This document shows positions 1 through 12,198 of a stretch of DNA of 64,000 bases, piece by piece (the stretch's first letter is position 1; each line of letters opens with the position of its first letter). The position numbers were made by a program, and so were the translations under genes. Origin of the DNA: Eucommia ulmoides (taxonomy: Eukaryota > Streptophyta > Magnoliopsida > Garryales > Eucommiaceae). Below the pieces are notes generated by a model. That model worked only from the letters and a program-made list of their open reading frames with translations, had not been told where the DNA came from and ran no database searches. The stretch covers positions 48,264,397 through 48,328,396 of the forward strand of contig CM028330.1 of the NCBI GenBank assembly GCA_016647705.1. The letters are read 5' to 3'.

Positions 1-1148
1 AGATCCTAAATTCCCAACTCGAATACTTAGGTGTTGATTTCCTCCCGCATTCACAACAACCTACATTATGCACTCTCAAATCCAGTTACAAATTCAACCT
101 CTCCTGAATGTCAAATTCGCAACTTAACATTGTCTAAATCCTTGGCCACATGAATCAAACACATTAGGCCTAAGGAGTGCATAAAATGGAATTAAATCTA
201 AAAATAGACAAAATATTCACAACACGGTTTAAATGAGACTACATCAAGCCCTAGATCTAAATTACGAGCACAATATAGACAAATCCATCGCTAATCTTCT
301 CAATAAATTCATAAATATAGTATGTTCAACACAATATTAGGGAGAGAAAAGGGAAGAGAAAATCTTATTGAGGATTTGGGTTCTGGATCCTCAATCCTAA
401 GTATTACCAATGATATTTTCTTCATCGATCTTGAAACAAAATGCCATCACCCGGTGTTTTCCCCTTCAAAATCGCCTCAAATGGTTCCAAAATATCGTCT
501 GTTACTTTTCCTCCTTTGGCCTCCTTTTTTCCCATGAAAATGAGCTTAAATAACATAAATTAGGGTTCAAATGCGACTGATCTCGCTGCAATGCCTACAC
601 CAACTTCTTCTTTTGGCCGTATCTTTCTCGTCTGAACTCCAATTGAGGTGATTCAAAAACCTATGGGAATCTAAGATATAGATATACAACGTCCATGTTT
701 TGATATTTTCTAAATTCAGATTTCATTATTGTCAAAAAGGGCCTTGAAATCACTGCACCTGAACCGATTTTGCACCTTTTCACTCATTTGCTCAAAAACC
801 AATAAAACAATACAAAAACACATTAAATTAACAAAAATGTATAGGTTATGGTCCCTAAGTTACCAAATCACAAAATAGTTTTTCTTTTCCCCATTTGGAA
901 GAAAGACGACGATCCCAAGAGGAACTAAGAAGATTTGGTTGAGGAAGATCACGAACCCCACCCCCCACCCCCCCCCACGTTTGCGTTCGGCTCGAAATAG
1001 ATTGTCGTAGTATTTTCGCAACGGTACACAATCGTTCATAATGGATTCAAATATGCTTGTTTATGTGTATGTAGAACATTTGATGATTTGACATGTCGAT
1101 TAGGGTTGACAAATTCGATTGAGATCTATGGGGAATAATTCCCATCAC
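1..1148. other. AT-rich flank, no gene recognised
   Basis: I see no coding region, RNA gene or LTR structure here that I can support. The longest open frame (322-537, 71 codons) has no recognisable motif. A C-rich run lies near 959-978. The stretch may be host intergenic DNA or an old repeat; nothing in the sequence decides between them. Confidence 0.4.
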
Positions 1149-2115
1149 AAACCTCAAATGATAAAAATTAATAAATAATTAATATTAATTAATATTTATA
1201 CCCCAGTATCGAATTAGGTCGGGTATTTTCTGTTTGCCCCTTTCTTTATACTCTCAAGTTGGGTCATGTTTAATATAAGAGTAATTTTGTCATTTCATGC
1301 AATTATGTTAAGTAATTAATTGTTGCACTTTAGTTGCTTCTCTTCTTCTTTGTTTTCTTTCTTTTTTTTTTTAAAAAATATTATTGGACAAATTATTACA
1401 TTATTCTTCAAATAAGTCACTTATAATTTTTTATTCCTATTTTTTTTTATTCTTTAGGTTTTAGCCTTTAAGTTAATATTAACTAATTATTTAACATTTT
1501 AGTAATATAAACTAAATATTAAATTCATATGATTAATATCAATTAGGAGAAAAAAGTAAGTTGAAAATCACTAAAACATAATTAATTGCTCCAAAATAGA
1601 AAACAAAGTAAAAAATTAGATTGGGGATCACCAACGTTATTTTAATTTTTGTTCGGCAAGCAAAATACCAAACCAACTTATATTATATTTATTTTTTTAG
1701 CACTTAGCATGTGTTAATGTATCATTATTATTTTTCTTCTAACAAATTATAAAACAATTTATGCACAATGATTAATTTACTTTTTAATGAGTAGGAACAT
1801 GGCTTATTACTTTCTATATAATAAAATATAAAATGGTATAGATTTAAACTATATTATCAAAAGTTTTATTTATTTTATAATTTTTTTTTTAATAAAATGC
1901 TCTGTTTAATACTGAAATCTATCATTTTGTTTTGTTGTTTAAATATTAAAGTTAATTTTTATTCAAATATTAAGATTATCTTTTTTCCTTTGTGTCATCA
2001 ACCATGGATTATATGCTAATGAATATATGAAATCAAATTGAATAATAAATGAATATCACATGTTATTTTATTCTCTTTAAATAATTTAGAACATCAACTA
2101 TTAAACAACAAAAAA
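1149..2115. repeat. R1-left, diverged direct repeat of 61.7-63.1 kb
   Basis: This stretch aligns by eye, in the same orientation, with 61743-63085. Shared blocks include the opening CCTCAAATGATAAAA, a stretch around TTTAATATAAGAGTAATTTT, one around TTAATATTAACTAATTATTT, and the closing AATTTAGAACATCAACT. It is AT-rich and non-coding. No terminal inverted repeats or TSD were recognised. It could be a dispersed element or one half of a segmental duplication that brackets the retrotransposon complex. Confidence 0.75.
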
Positions 2116-2749
2116 CAAAGCATAGAATTGAAAAAAAAAAATACATATCTGGTGGATCCAAGTGTGTAAAATTATCGTAAGAAGAGATACATCCCATCTA
2201 AACTGAACTAAAAAAAATAAGGGTGTGTTATTTTTTAAGTTTAGTTAGCTGAGACACCCATTATTTTTTTAGTTTAGTCATAAAGCGTTTAAAATTATAA
2301 TAATAGTAACATTTTAACATATATTTGTAATCAAATTCACAAAGTTATTCTAATAAGTTTTGTAATTTAATCACAATAATAATATCTAATAAACATTTAA
2401 TGAGATTATATAAATATATTAATGATAATTTTATTAGATAAAAAATATAATTTGTATATGATATAATAAATAGATTATTTAATTTTGAATTATTTTCTAA
2501 TAATTTTTCATTTTTAATATTATTAGTTTTTATTCTACCGGTTTTTGCATATTTTATTATTTTATTTTCGGTAAAAAAAAAATGGTTAAATCAGTTAAAA
2601 GCGTAAAATTTTTAGGCTCGTCAATAAATTTTAATTGTCCATTTTGTCTTCTTACAATTAGAACAACTAATTACACGTACCATTATTTTATGCAGCCACC
2701 ATTTCAGGCCGCATTTGCACGAGGAAATAAATTATACCATCAACTTCAT
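2116..2749. other. AT-rich spacer, no gene
   Basis: Non-coding AT-rich sequence with homopolymer runs. Apart from the fold-back listed separately I see nothing here. The open frame at 2582-2785 has no recognisable domain. Confidence 0.5.
2206..2274. repeat. Imperfect inverted repeat, 21-nt arms
   Basis: Positions 2206-2226 and 2254-2274 are reverse complements with two mismatches, separated by 27 nt. The arms read inward from AACTAAAAAAA to GGGTGT. It could be a small fold-back element or chance in AT-rich DNA; the GGGTGT/ACACCC inner ends make pure chance less likely. Confidence 0.55.
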
Positions 2750-3350
2750 GAATGGAGGCCGAGCTATTTGAGTTCGGCTCGATAAATAAACTAATCAAGC
2801 TTGTTTATTAAATAAACAAACGTCATATATTTGAATTTAGCTCGTTAGTATTCATAAACAACTCGAATAATATAAAATTAAATTTTTTTATTATATTTTC
2901 AGTACGAAAAAAATAACAAAATATAATCTTACGTATCAAATAATACAATCTTACATATCAAATTATTCCAGAGCTTAATTTAATTAAATTTTAATTGAAT
3001 AAATGTCCAATTAACCTATTTAATTACAAAAATGGATTGATTATCTGTAAATTTACATTGATTGTTTATAATTTTTATATTTTGATTCACTAGTAAATTG
3101 AATATTTAAATTTTGCATTTAAATTTTCAAAAAGTAATTATTAAAAAAAAAATATTTATATAGTTGTTAAGTATTAAAATTTGATTAATAAATATTTTTT
3201 TTTAAAAAAATCGTTGAAATTCGCGAACAGTTCAATTATTAAACAAATAAAACTTGAATAAAAGGTTCAATGCTTGGCTCTAACTAAGAAAATTAAATGA
3301 ACCAAACTTAAATACTTAATACTTGGTTCGTCTCGGCTCGTTTACAATCC
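2750..3350. repeat. Degenerate GAGC/GGCTCG-type plant repeat
   Basis: The segment opens with CCGAGCTATTTGAGTTCGGC and closes with a CTCGGCTCGTTTACAATCC motif, with CTCGTTAGTATTC and other decayed copies between. Repeated GAGC/CGGCTCGTTTA words are a common dispersed non-coding repeat in angiosperm genomes. It is heavily AT-mutated and has no coding content. Confidence 0.5.
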
Positions 3351-4479
3351 TAATTGTCCGCAAGATTAGTCCTAAAATTACAAAAAATATTGGGTTCAAA
3401 TGAAAATCAATTGTGACAATTGTTTTACACCATCAATCCCAATTGTTTTATGTAGCCATTGTTTTTGGCGTTAGCCCATTCAAGAAGTATAATTTCCCGC
3501 AGGATTAGTCCAAAAGTTACCAAAACCATTTGTTGATTAACTTACGCAAAAGCAGACTACAATTAGTGTCAAAAAATGAGGCTTATTTTTCCTAGATACG
3601 AAAAAACATGTCTCGTGATTCTTTTGCCTTCCGGATCCGACGCCACGACTTTCTCACGTCAAAGGCCAAAAGGCTAAAAGCATTTAGTTTCACCTTTTGC
3701 CCCTTAAAATTACATTGCATTCTACTTTGCAACGTAATTTTTCAGTCATTGCGGTTGCGGCACGTTAAAACTTGTACATTATTTGAAAGAAAAAAAAAAG
3801 TCATATTTGCTTACTCCATTCCAAACATCATGTAAAATGTCCAAATATTCGTAAAATATCAAAATCACCCATCCCGAATCTTCCAGTTGACCGTCTCATA
3901 TGTCGTTCGATTGTTCAGGCCAAAAACCTTAAAATTACATATCCGGAATTTGCCAATTGAGCATGTCATCTGTCGATTGATCGTTCAGGACGAAAAACAC
4001 ATTTTTCCATTTTTTAAAATATTTTCTTGATTAATATTTTAAGAAAAATATTTAGACACTTGAATTTATCACTTCTGATCACATTTCAAATGTTTCCACT
4101 TATTTCAAAAGTGTCACGTGTGAAGCTAATTGGGTTGCATTAAGATGGTAAAAGAATTGAGATGTTTAAAAAAAAAAAAAAAAAAAATTGCTTAAAAAAT
4201 CCTTAATGTCTTCATTGCAACCATCTTCAACTTCCATCAAATGTCATCTTAAAATCCCACAATTTTTCTCATTTTCTCAAATGGAACTTAATTCTGAAAT
4301 CACTCAATAAAATCATTAGTTCCATAAAAATATAAATATTAAATTATCCATCAAAACATCTATGGTCAGCACTACTTGCCATTGAATCTCCGGTCACTAA
4401 AATTTTGAAGTTTCACCTAAGTGTTGACTAAAGGAGATCCTCATTGAAGACATCAAAACCACAAAGCTGGATACTAGTG
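3351..4479. other. Non-coding spacer
   Basis: No gene recognised. The stretch contains a short tandem duplication (3871-4000) and an A-run near 4170. Open frames such as 3608-3835 carry no motif. Confidence 0.45.
3871..4000. repeat. Two-copy tandem duplication, 70-bp period
   Basis: Positions 3871-3930 and 3941-4000 match over about 60 bp. Each runs from ATCC.GAAT through a GTC-TC-TATGTCG-TTCGATT-like block to GTTCAGG-C-AAAAAC. The copies are diverged, so the duplication is old. Confidence 0.65.
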
Positions 4480-5216
4480 ACTGTGCAAATTAATCAAAGA
4501 TAAAATACAAACTCAAAGACATAAAAGCGAAAAAGAGTTCTACCATTAATAACGAAGGCTCAAAGGTAGTATAAGTGGTGGCCTTCTAGGGCAATTACCA
4601 AAAAAATAAAAAATAAAATGCAACACAACAATAAGACAAAACTAAGAAAGGGATCAAGATAGAGCCAAAAGGCTATTGTTCACCAGGAGGGATAGCAGCG
4701 GATCTATCACCAGTCGGGTCTAAGGATGCCTCCGTGGATGAACCCCCGCAGGTGAGGAAGGCACTTGGCCACCAACTCCTAGAAGATCAGCGACCCGCTA
4801 GATGGTCAGAGAGGCATTGGGGGCATTGGTTGGAGAACTGAAGAAGTTGGCCTCATCTTGTTCAGCCTCATCTTCTAGAGAGGGGAATCTTAGAAGATAG
4901 ATGCCAGAAAAGTCAACTTGAAGGTACTTTTTAAGTACCCCAATCTTTGTGTCCTCGAATTCCTCTATCATAAATTGCAAGTCCCTTCATTGCCTAACTC
5001 TCCTTAGTCTGCTGCCATCCCTTGATGGCCTCTACTTCCACCTTTTTCGCTCAAGCCCTCTCATCTGCCTGCGTTGCCTCAACCTTCTCCCGAGCAGCCC
5101 TCAGCTCGATAAGGTGGCCTGGAGTGCCACCTCGTAGTCGGTCACTTGTTGGAGTCGTTACTCCAACTCCAAGACTCTTCTTGCTATCTCAACTTCCTTC
5201 ATCTTCGATTCGGCCG
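4480..5216 (-). pseudogene. Element K: C-terminal part of antisense ORF (Tat-type gypsy remnant)
   Basis: Read on the minus strand, this is the tail of a coiled-coil-rich protein. A Lys/Glu/Ala-rich segment just inside 5221 (KAAESKMKEVEIARRVLELE) is followed by stops, then an open stretch (4980-4798) with an acidic end around FPSLEDEAEQDEANFF. This layout resembles the extra ORF found in plant Tat-type gypsy elements (gypsy-type transposon family, PF04195-like). Its N-terminal part lies beyond the copia insertion at 28312-30210. The frame is broken by several stops. The left limit is set by change in composition and is approximate. No enzymatic function can be assigned. Confidence 0.5.
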
Positions 5217-5221
5217 CCTTC
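5217..5221. repeat. Left TSD (CCTTC) of copia element C1
   Basis: CCTTC here is repeated exactly at 28307-28311 on the far side of C1. Removing C1 and one copy joins the two halves of the K antisense ORF. Confidence 0.85.
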
Positions 5222-7100
5222 TATTGGCCCAGTAATCTACTCAAGAATAGGGTGAATTGGTAATATTAAAAATATCATAATATAACATTTCAAAAATTAA
5301 ACAATTAATTTTATCCAAAATTAATCATTATTTTTTATAACAGAGGATATGTGTTATTAATTACGTGCACACCAAACAATAATATATAAGTAAAGTAAAT
5401 AAAATAGAATACCAAGATATATCTTGGTACACCAAGCTACTCTTAACTAATCCAGTTCTCCGAGTCCCCTAGAGATTCGCACCCACTAAACTCAAGATCA
5501 CTTTAAAGGTAGGAACCAAACCCTCACAATGATTTTTTTCACAGGTTCAGAATCAACCTTTACAATTCCTTTTCCCAGGCTCAAGAATAACATTTTATTT
5601 TTCCCAAGCTCAAGAATAACCTATATGTTTACAGGCTAAAGATTAACCTAATTCTATTACAGAAAAAATCACGACCTAATCATTTTTATACCATAGGCTC
5701 AAGAATTAAACCTCACAAACACTCAAAGTATCATTTTCTCAGGTAAGGATAGAACCTTTACAATTTACGTACAAATCCAATCAAGGAAGAATTAACGCCT
5801 AATCTTTTTATACTCTAGGCAAATATCAAAACCTCAATCTATTTACCAAAAGAGATTAAAACCAACTACCATTGATTAGACACTCTCAGTAGTATCTGAT
5901 CCGACACTCGACTCACCAATTACAAATAATTGATAAGTGATTTTTCCACTGAGAGCTTCTACCATCCTCGATAAATTCAAACTCAATTAATGTCCCGATA
6001 CTAGTGATAGAAAAGTGAGAATTTCAAAATTTGATATATAAAGATAGGTAGCAAGCAATTAAGCACGTAATCAAATTTTCTTAAGAAATTGTTTCAAAAA
6101 TAATTTTCAATAAAAAATTCGAAAAACAATTTCAAATATCAAATTCCAAATTCCAAATAATGTAATCAAGCAACAATTAATAGTAAATAATTTGGAAAGA
6201 TCTCTCCTGGATTCCACCTAAAAAATAATGATTAGAATAGAAATAAAAATTTAGATCGTTGTAGCAATAATCCACAACAAATATTTCTCAAGAACAACTG
6301 TCAGAAAAAATCTCACAATTCACTCAGTATGATTACTCTTAGAAAGCACGAGACTTGAATAACTTAGAATAATATTTATTCTCTTGATTAATTCTATTTT
6401 TCATGTGAAATCCACAGATCTATTTAAAGTCTCTTAAAGCAAGCACTATAACGGATAGTTTTCATAAATCATGACATTTAATTACAGCAATAGACCCTCT
6501 ATACCATAATGATTCATTCCTGGTATAATTCACTTAAAATATCTCTTAAAATATTCAATTAAGTCCCTCAAACTTTTACTCAATCACAATTAAATAAGAT
6601 TGAAAAAATTACATGTACCAAATTGAGAAATATCAAACCTACTTGAACCATATCTATAGGGATAATTAAATAACTCAAAGCATATCAGATCCCTAAGATA
6701 TTGCACATATCTTAACTGTAAGACCTCAATCGTAGCATTTACGTCAGTTCAGTAGTATTTTAGAGTAATTATGAAAATTCGAGGTGAAACTAGGATAATT
6801 AAAAATTAAAATAAAAAGTCTAGGGGTCAAATTGAAAATATAAAAACAGTAAATCCCTATTTAGAAAGGTAAATTGACATTTAACTTAAAATTAAAACTT
6901 TTAGGGGTGCAATTGCAATTTAAGAAAAATCTTAAAAGTGGACCTAAATTAAAATGAAGATTTTAAGAAGTTAAGGGGAGAAAAGGGTAATTTCACAAAA
7001 AAATATATATATGTGTGTGATCGGGAGCCATCGGCCGGAAGCAGTACATGAACAGTGACGTGGCGGAAGGAGGTTAACGCTTAGTCCACTATCTACATGC

Positions 7101-7108
7101 ATATAAAT
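7101..7108 (+). promoter_or_regulatory. TATA-like box of G1
   Basis: ATATAAAT within GCATATAAATGC, some 385 bp into the LTR and upstream of the G/T-rich leader-like stretch. The position fits a U3/R boundary. Confidence 0.45.
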
Positions 7109-8525
7109 GCTGATTTATGCATGTAATGATCACGAAAAACAAATCTCAAAACAGGAACCCCAAACCGGAGAGGGAAGAGAGAGAGAGAGGTCCGTCGGCG
7201 ATAGGGTGCAGTCCCGCGTGGGTGGTGGCGGTCCGTTCGATCTGTTTTGTATGTGTTTGTGTACGTTGGGTGTGCGTGGGTGTTCAATTATGCGAATGAG
7301 GGTGTGCGTTACTGTTCACCGACGGTTGGGGGTGCTCTGTTCGGTTACTGTGTTTCAGTGTGGGTCACGGTGGGGATGGTGGTTGGGTGGTGTGGCGCTG
7401 CCGTGGGTATGTGTTGTGTGTGGGCAGTGTGGGTTGCTGCTCGTCGTTTGGTGCCGGCGCATGTATGCGTTTGTGTTGCCGGCAGTTTCGGAGTAGGCGT
7501 ATGGGTGATTTTCTTATCCGGAGTGTGTGTGTGTGTTGTCGGGTGTACCGGTGTGTGTGTACGTGTGTTGTTTGGCTGGTGGTGTTGCCGTGTGGCGAGG
7601 TGTGTGTGTGTGTGAATAAGATGGACGGAGTTGGGAAAAGAAAGAGGGAGACGTCGACTGGGAAATACAAACAGGAAAACAGAAACGGGGAAGAAAGAGA
7701 AAAAAAAAAAAAAAAAAAAAGGAAAAAAAAAGAAGAGAAATTACAAAAACAACCCCCAAAAAAAATTCAAAATTCATCCCGTGGCTCGTGCACGTTTCGG
7801 AACAGGTAACATTTTTATCGGATACTATTATCGATCAAATTAAATTGTTGAGCATTAAGATTTTTCGTACTTATAATAGTAATTGTCGTGATCGTGATAA
7901 CATTTTTTTGGATCGCTAATTTTAATAAACTGATACAATAAACTTAACAGAACGAAATTAAACGAATAATAATTTCTATAATGAAATGTGGGGAATGGGG
8001 AAATTATGGAGAATTAGGACCTACATTCATCTAATTAGGTTATTTTAAATACGATATTAATTTAGGCTCTATTACTATTAGGTTCATAAGCACCGGAGTT
8101 TAGGTAGGGAGTAGTCAGTAAAAACTTCTGGGAACGGATCACGAGGTGAGTGTACTGTCTTCTTGCCAAATTATTTTTTTATATATAAAAGGTTGTATTG
8201 GGACTGAATGATTTATAAAACGATATGGATCAAGTAGGATTTAGGATGAGTGAGTAAAAATGGATTTTTGTGGGCTTACAATAGTTTTCGAAAGGAAATT
8301 AATAATGATTTTCATTGGATTCAGTAGTTTAAAAAGAGAGTGGAAAAATAGTTTTGGTGAAAATCAGAAGTTTTTTTTAAAGTAAAAGAAATACATGATT
8401 TTGGATTAAAAATCAGTTTTGGAAATAGAGAGTGATGGTTGAGATTTGCCGATATTGATTAGACGATAATATTGGTTTGTGAATTGATGATAATGTTATT
8501 AATTTGACAATGCTATGATATTTAT

Positions 8526-8631
8526 CTGCTTTGGCAGAGTAATGTGATCCGCTTTGGCGGAGTGATGTTTATCTGCTTCGGCAGAGTGATTTTAGACGTT
8601 TATACTGCGCAGTGATTATCCGCTTCGGCGG
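8526..8631 (+). repeat. Four small covarying hairpins in G1
   Basis: CTGCTTTGGCAG (8526-8537), CCGCTTTGGCGG (8549-8560), CTGCTTCGGCAG (8573-8584) and CCGCTTCGGCGG (8620-8631) each form a 4-bp stem with a TTTG or TTCG loop. A loopless copy CTGCGCAG lies at 8605-8612. Each is followed by AGT. The second stem base pair alternates T-A and C-G together, so pairing is kept. A C(UUCG)G loop is a very stable RNA tetraloop. Confidence 0.7.
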
Positions 8632-10007
8632 AGTGATGGGTGTTCGTAGGAAGGCATATCCTACGGATGGTACGGTACCATTGCAAACTCCCGATCGTGA
8701 GGTTAAAACGATCACTAGGGTTGGTCAGCGTGTATGTGTTTGAGAAGATGTTTTGAGATGTGATAATTTGCTTATACTGAGTGATTTATTATTTATATGG
8801 TGAACGACATGATTCTTATACTAAATGATTTTTCATGAAACTTATATGTAGTGCTTTATTCTCACTGCTAATATTATGAAAACCTTTGCGAGCTACGTAA
8901 TGTCTACCTATTTAAGCTTAATCCATTTAGATATTGCAGAATAAACTGTTATTACTATAAAAATGTTTTACTAAGAAGACAGTACACTCGCAGGTACAAC
9001 GGCTAGGAGTCGGTCCCCTACTGGCACTAGGTAGAGTTACGTGATGGAGTCATATAAGCATTTGAGAGAAGCTATCAAAGGCAAACCTATAAAAGGTTCA
9101 TGGATAAATATTGTTTGTTAGGAATAAGTTGGGACGGGTGTGTCCCCCAATTAAATGTTTGTGTTATATGGTGGGTGTATATTGTCTTTCATTTGGTTGT
9201 TTGGGTATGGGTGATGTCATGTTGTAGTCACCTAGCCTCGGGATGACAGGTTTCCGGGACGAGTTGTGACATTAACCATAAAATGGCTAGTAACGGCTAC
9301 TTTTTGAATAAAATTCAAAATTCCATAAATCTGGCAACAACTCCATTTGTCGACCTGCTAAGACCCATCAGTCGATCACCCAATTCAGGATGTAGCCAAG
9401 CCAAAAACTCAGCTAGACAATTCAGGGAGTTTCATAAGTCGACCTATCTGTCGACTTAGAGATCCAGAGAGTTCCTCTTTTGGGTATAGGTCGACCTACC
9501 TATCGACCGAATAATCTAGAGAGTTCACCTTATAACCACAAGTCAACTTACCTGTTAACCGACCACTTTTGGAACACCTCTCTTTAATTCATTTCCATTC
9601 AATTTCTTCGACGTTTTCACCCCTTTAACCGATTTCTTTTCTCGGTTAGCTACACTAAATCTTAAATTCAATTTTAGTTAGTTCTCTTTATTTCTTTTTC
9701 AATTACACATAGGAGCAAATAATTTACCTAAATAGGATCATATAAAAAAACACATAATTTTGAAAAATATTTTGTGTCGTGTGTGATCCTAACTGGGATA
9801 CATTAAGAGTTAAAATTTAACTTGAGTTGTTTTTCCTAAATTCTTTAATTTCTTCAAACTCTTAATCTTCCATCATCTTTAGCATTGTCATAATATATTC
9901 ATGATCAATTTCATCACTGGAACTAATAAATTGAAACACTCAATAAAATTCTTATTTCCACAAAAAACATCAATCTTTAATTGTTCATCAAAATCTTAGG
10001 ATCAACA

Positions 10008-10023
10008 AGCTTCCTCTTTTTGA
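10008..10023 (-). other. C1 polypurine tract
   Basis: On the minus strand the sequence TCAAAAAGAGGAAGCT directly precedes the LTR start TGTTGATCC. A purine-rich tract at this place primes plus-strand DNA synthesis in LTR retrotransposons, which identifies 5222-10007 as the 3' LTR. Confidence 0.8.
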
Positions 10024-10449
10024 TAATGACAATTAACTTTGTTATTTTCTTCAAAACAATAATGTAACCACACTCTTCCTAAATTCGAGGACGGGTTCTT
10101 TAACTCGTTAAAACAAAGTAATGGAGATAATCATAAGATTTTCAACAAAGAACAAATTTCAATATATACTAAACTCTCTCTTAAGATATTCAACAAGATA
10201 ATTCAAGCTCCCCTTTGAGATATTCAATAAAATATCAACAAATTCTCTCCCTTTGTCATCCCAAAAAAATATTGGGGAGGGGAACCCAAAACATCAATTT
10301 TTCGTATCCAATCTCCCACAATATAAATATAAACAATCTAATTCATTCTAAGGGAAAAAAAAAAAAAAAACAAAAACACTAAGTATGTAAATTTTTTAGA
10401 TAAACATGAAATAATTCAAAGACAACAAAAAAATATGTAAACTAATACA
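10024..10449 (-). other. C1 3' internal remnant, non-coding
   Basis: Sequence between the polypurine tract and the protease remnant. It should have held integrase, RT and RNase H, but there is no room for them, so a large internal deletion has occurred. No motif is recognised. Confidence 0.5.
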
Positions 10450-10745
10450 GGTCTTAGAAATTATTGCCAACTCTTTTAAACTTACTTTCTTACTCATAGC
10501 ATGGTCTCCAGAAATCACATAACTTTCATCTTTTGGTGTTAAAGAAGTAAAGTTTTACTTTATTCCATGTCACGTGTTGAGAACAACCACTTTCTAGGAA
10601 CAATTTGTCCTTGCAAATACATGTTTATTTGATAACCTGCAAGAAGCACCTCAAAGAGTTCCTAGGTGGTACCCAATTTAAGTGGGTCCGATCTTGTTAG
10701 TCGGGATAATTTTAGTTCCCTTGGGAACCCAAACTTGCCTGGAAT
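10450..10745 (-). pseudogene. C1 protease-region fragment
   Basis: On the minus strand, broken frames show KQVWVPKGTK near the start and SLTPKDESYVISGD near the end. These match the linker and post-active-site region of copia proteases. Between them, where the catalytic DSG motif belongs, the frame shifts and no intact motif is seen. It is a pseudogene that continues from the gag remnant. Confidence 0.6.
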
Positions 10746-10999
10746 TAGATATTATTGAAAAACATTTACAAATAGTATGCCTCTACAACATTACATTTAA
10801 AACATCTAACAAGATCCTTGGTTTCAAAAAAGAATTTATGAAAAACGTTTTTGCTTAAGATTTTTTTGAAATCCAATACCGGCTTTGTCAAAGATACCGC
10901 TTGAACTTCCCAAAAGAATTTTCAAATTATTCTCACCTCTGGTGAATTTAAGATCTATTGAATGTAAATCCGACATCTTAAATTTTAATTAAATTTTAA

Positions 11000-12198
11000 T
11001 TCAACATTTTCAGATTCATAATCCATCACTTGCTTGTTTAATGTGTTAATTGTACTTTGAAGGGCATTAATTTTTTAACACTGAATTTTATAATCATGCA
11101 AAAGTTTTTGATAAATATCAAACAATTCATCAAAATCTAAAGGACAAGAACTTGAACATTTTGGTACCTCAAATTCAGTGGCCATCAAAGCAAGTATAGA
11201 CGAGTCATTACTGCTCGATTTTTCTGAGTTACTCGACTCCGAGTCATCCCAATTGAATTTTGTTGACTTTTTCGTACTCTTCTTTACTTTCTTCTTCTCC
11301 TTTTTCTTCTTCTTTTTTTCTTTGTCTTTTTTCAGCTCGGGGCATTCGGTTTGGAAGTGGCTAGTCTTATGACAGTTATAATATTCCACATTGTTCTTAT
11401 TGAAATTCTTTCTTCCATGGAAAGTATGCCAGGTCATTTTTCTAAAATTCTTCGTGAGAAGTGCCACATCTTTCTCTTGCTCACTGTCAAGACTTACATA
11501 ATCACTGTCATCCTCTTTTTTAGTTTTCTGAGCCTTTAGCGCCAAGGATTTCTTTTTGCTATTTATAGTGTCTTTCTCATATCCTCGAATTGCTGTTTCA
11601 TGAGTCATCAAGTTGCCGATGAGATCATCAATTTCATATTTGCCAAGATCCTTAGCTTCCTCAATTGCAGTCACATTCGACTCTTATACTTTTGTTAAAG
11701 ATCTTAGGATCTTTCGAACTCTATCCTCTAAGGAGTATGACTTTCTAAGTTGACTCAAGTAATTGCAAATGATGTTAAAATGAGTGTACATCTCTTGAAT
11801 TGAATCAGTTTCTCCCATTCTGAATAATTCAAATTGCCTCATATGCGTGTTGATTTTCGATTGCTTCACTTGACTTGTCTCTTCATGGGTAACTTATAAC
11901 TTGTCCCACATCTCCTTCACTGATTTACAACCTGAAACTCTCGAGTATTCATTAGCATCTAAAAAACAAAATAAAAATATTAATAGCTTGAAAGTTTATA
12001 GAAAGTTTCTTCTTATCGGAAGTAGTTAGCTTCTCTTTCTTCTTCTCGACTCCATTTTCCATTAGAACAAATGGACCATCCTCAATTGTTAGCCACACAT
12101 CATAATTTGTAGCCTGAAGAAAGGCTATCATTCTATCTTTCCAGAATGAATAATTTTCACTTGCAAACAATAGTGGTCGGTGCATAGACTGCCCCTCA
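11000..12198 (-). pseudogene. C1 gag (copia, UBN2-type), frameshifted
   Basis: Three minus-strand blocks form a decayed copia gag: 12185-11952 with HRPLLFASENYSFWKDRM, 11869-11684 with a GETDSIQEMYTHFN-type block and RVRKILRSL, and 11674-11075 with AIEEAKDLGKYEIDDLIGNL and a Lys-rich tail. The zinc knuckle reads YNCHKTSHFQTEC, and the first Cys of the CX2CX4HX4C motif is replaced by Tyr. The leader upstream of the first block was cut by B1 at 12199-12203. Gag would package the element's RNA; this copy cannot. Confidence 0.85.

Larger units (their letters stand above)
6717..9271 (+). mobile_element. G1: gypsy-type solo LTR, 2555 bp, TSD TTAAC
   Basis: The element starts TGTAAGACC and ends CGAGTTGTGACA, flanked by TTAAC at 6712-6716 and 9272-9276. 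The uninterrupted C1 5' LTR shows the empty site (CTTAAC then TATAAAACGG, near 27470). No PBS or coding region is present, so this is a solo LTR. The TGTAA...TGACA ends and the length suggest a Tekay/Del-like chromovirus, which is an inference. Inside are a TATA-like box (7101), a G/T-rich stretch (about 7180-7620), an A-run (about 7700), and small hairpins (8526-8631). Open frames in the G/T-rich stretch (for example 7107-7496) look like composition artefacts. Confidence 0.9.
5222..10007 (-). repeat. C1 3' LTR (split by G1)
   Basis: Homologous to 25965-28306 along its whole length once 6717-9276 is removed. The outer end reads TATTGGCC where the 5' LTR has TGTTGGCC, so the terminal TG has decayed. 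The inner end is AGGATCAACA, preceded on the minus strand by the polypurine tract. It carries three units of a 52-bp repeat (starts 9437, 9489, 9541) where the 5' LTR has four. Confidence 0.85.

Noticed and set aside
1-1148. A host gene end at the left edge
   Set aside because: No splice-consistent coding blocks, no recognisable protein motif and no codon-like pattern were seen.
7107-7809. Several overlapping open frames of 120-150 codons in the G/T-rich part of G1
   Set aside because: They follow GTGTGTG composition, overlap on both strands, contain no domain and lie inside a solo LTR.
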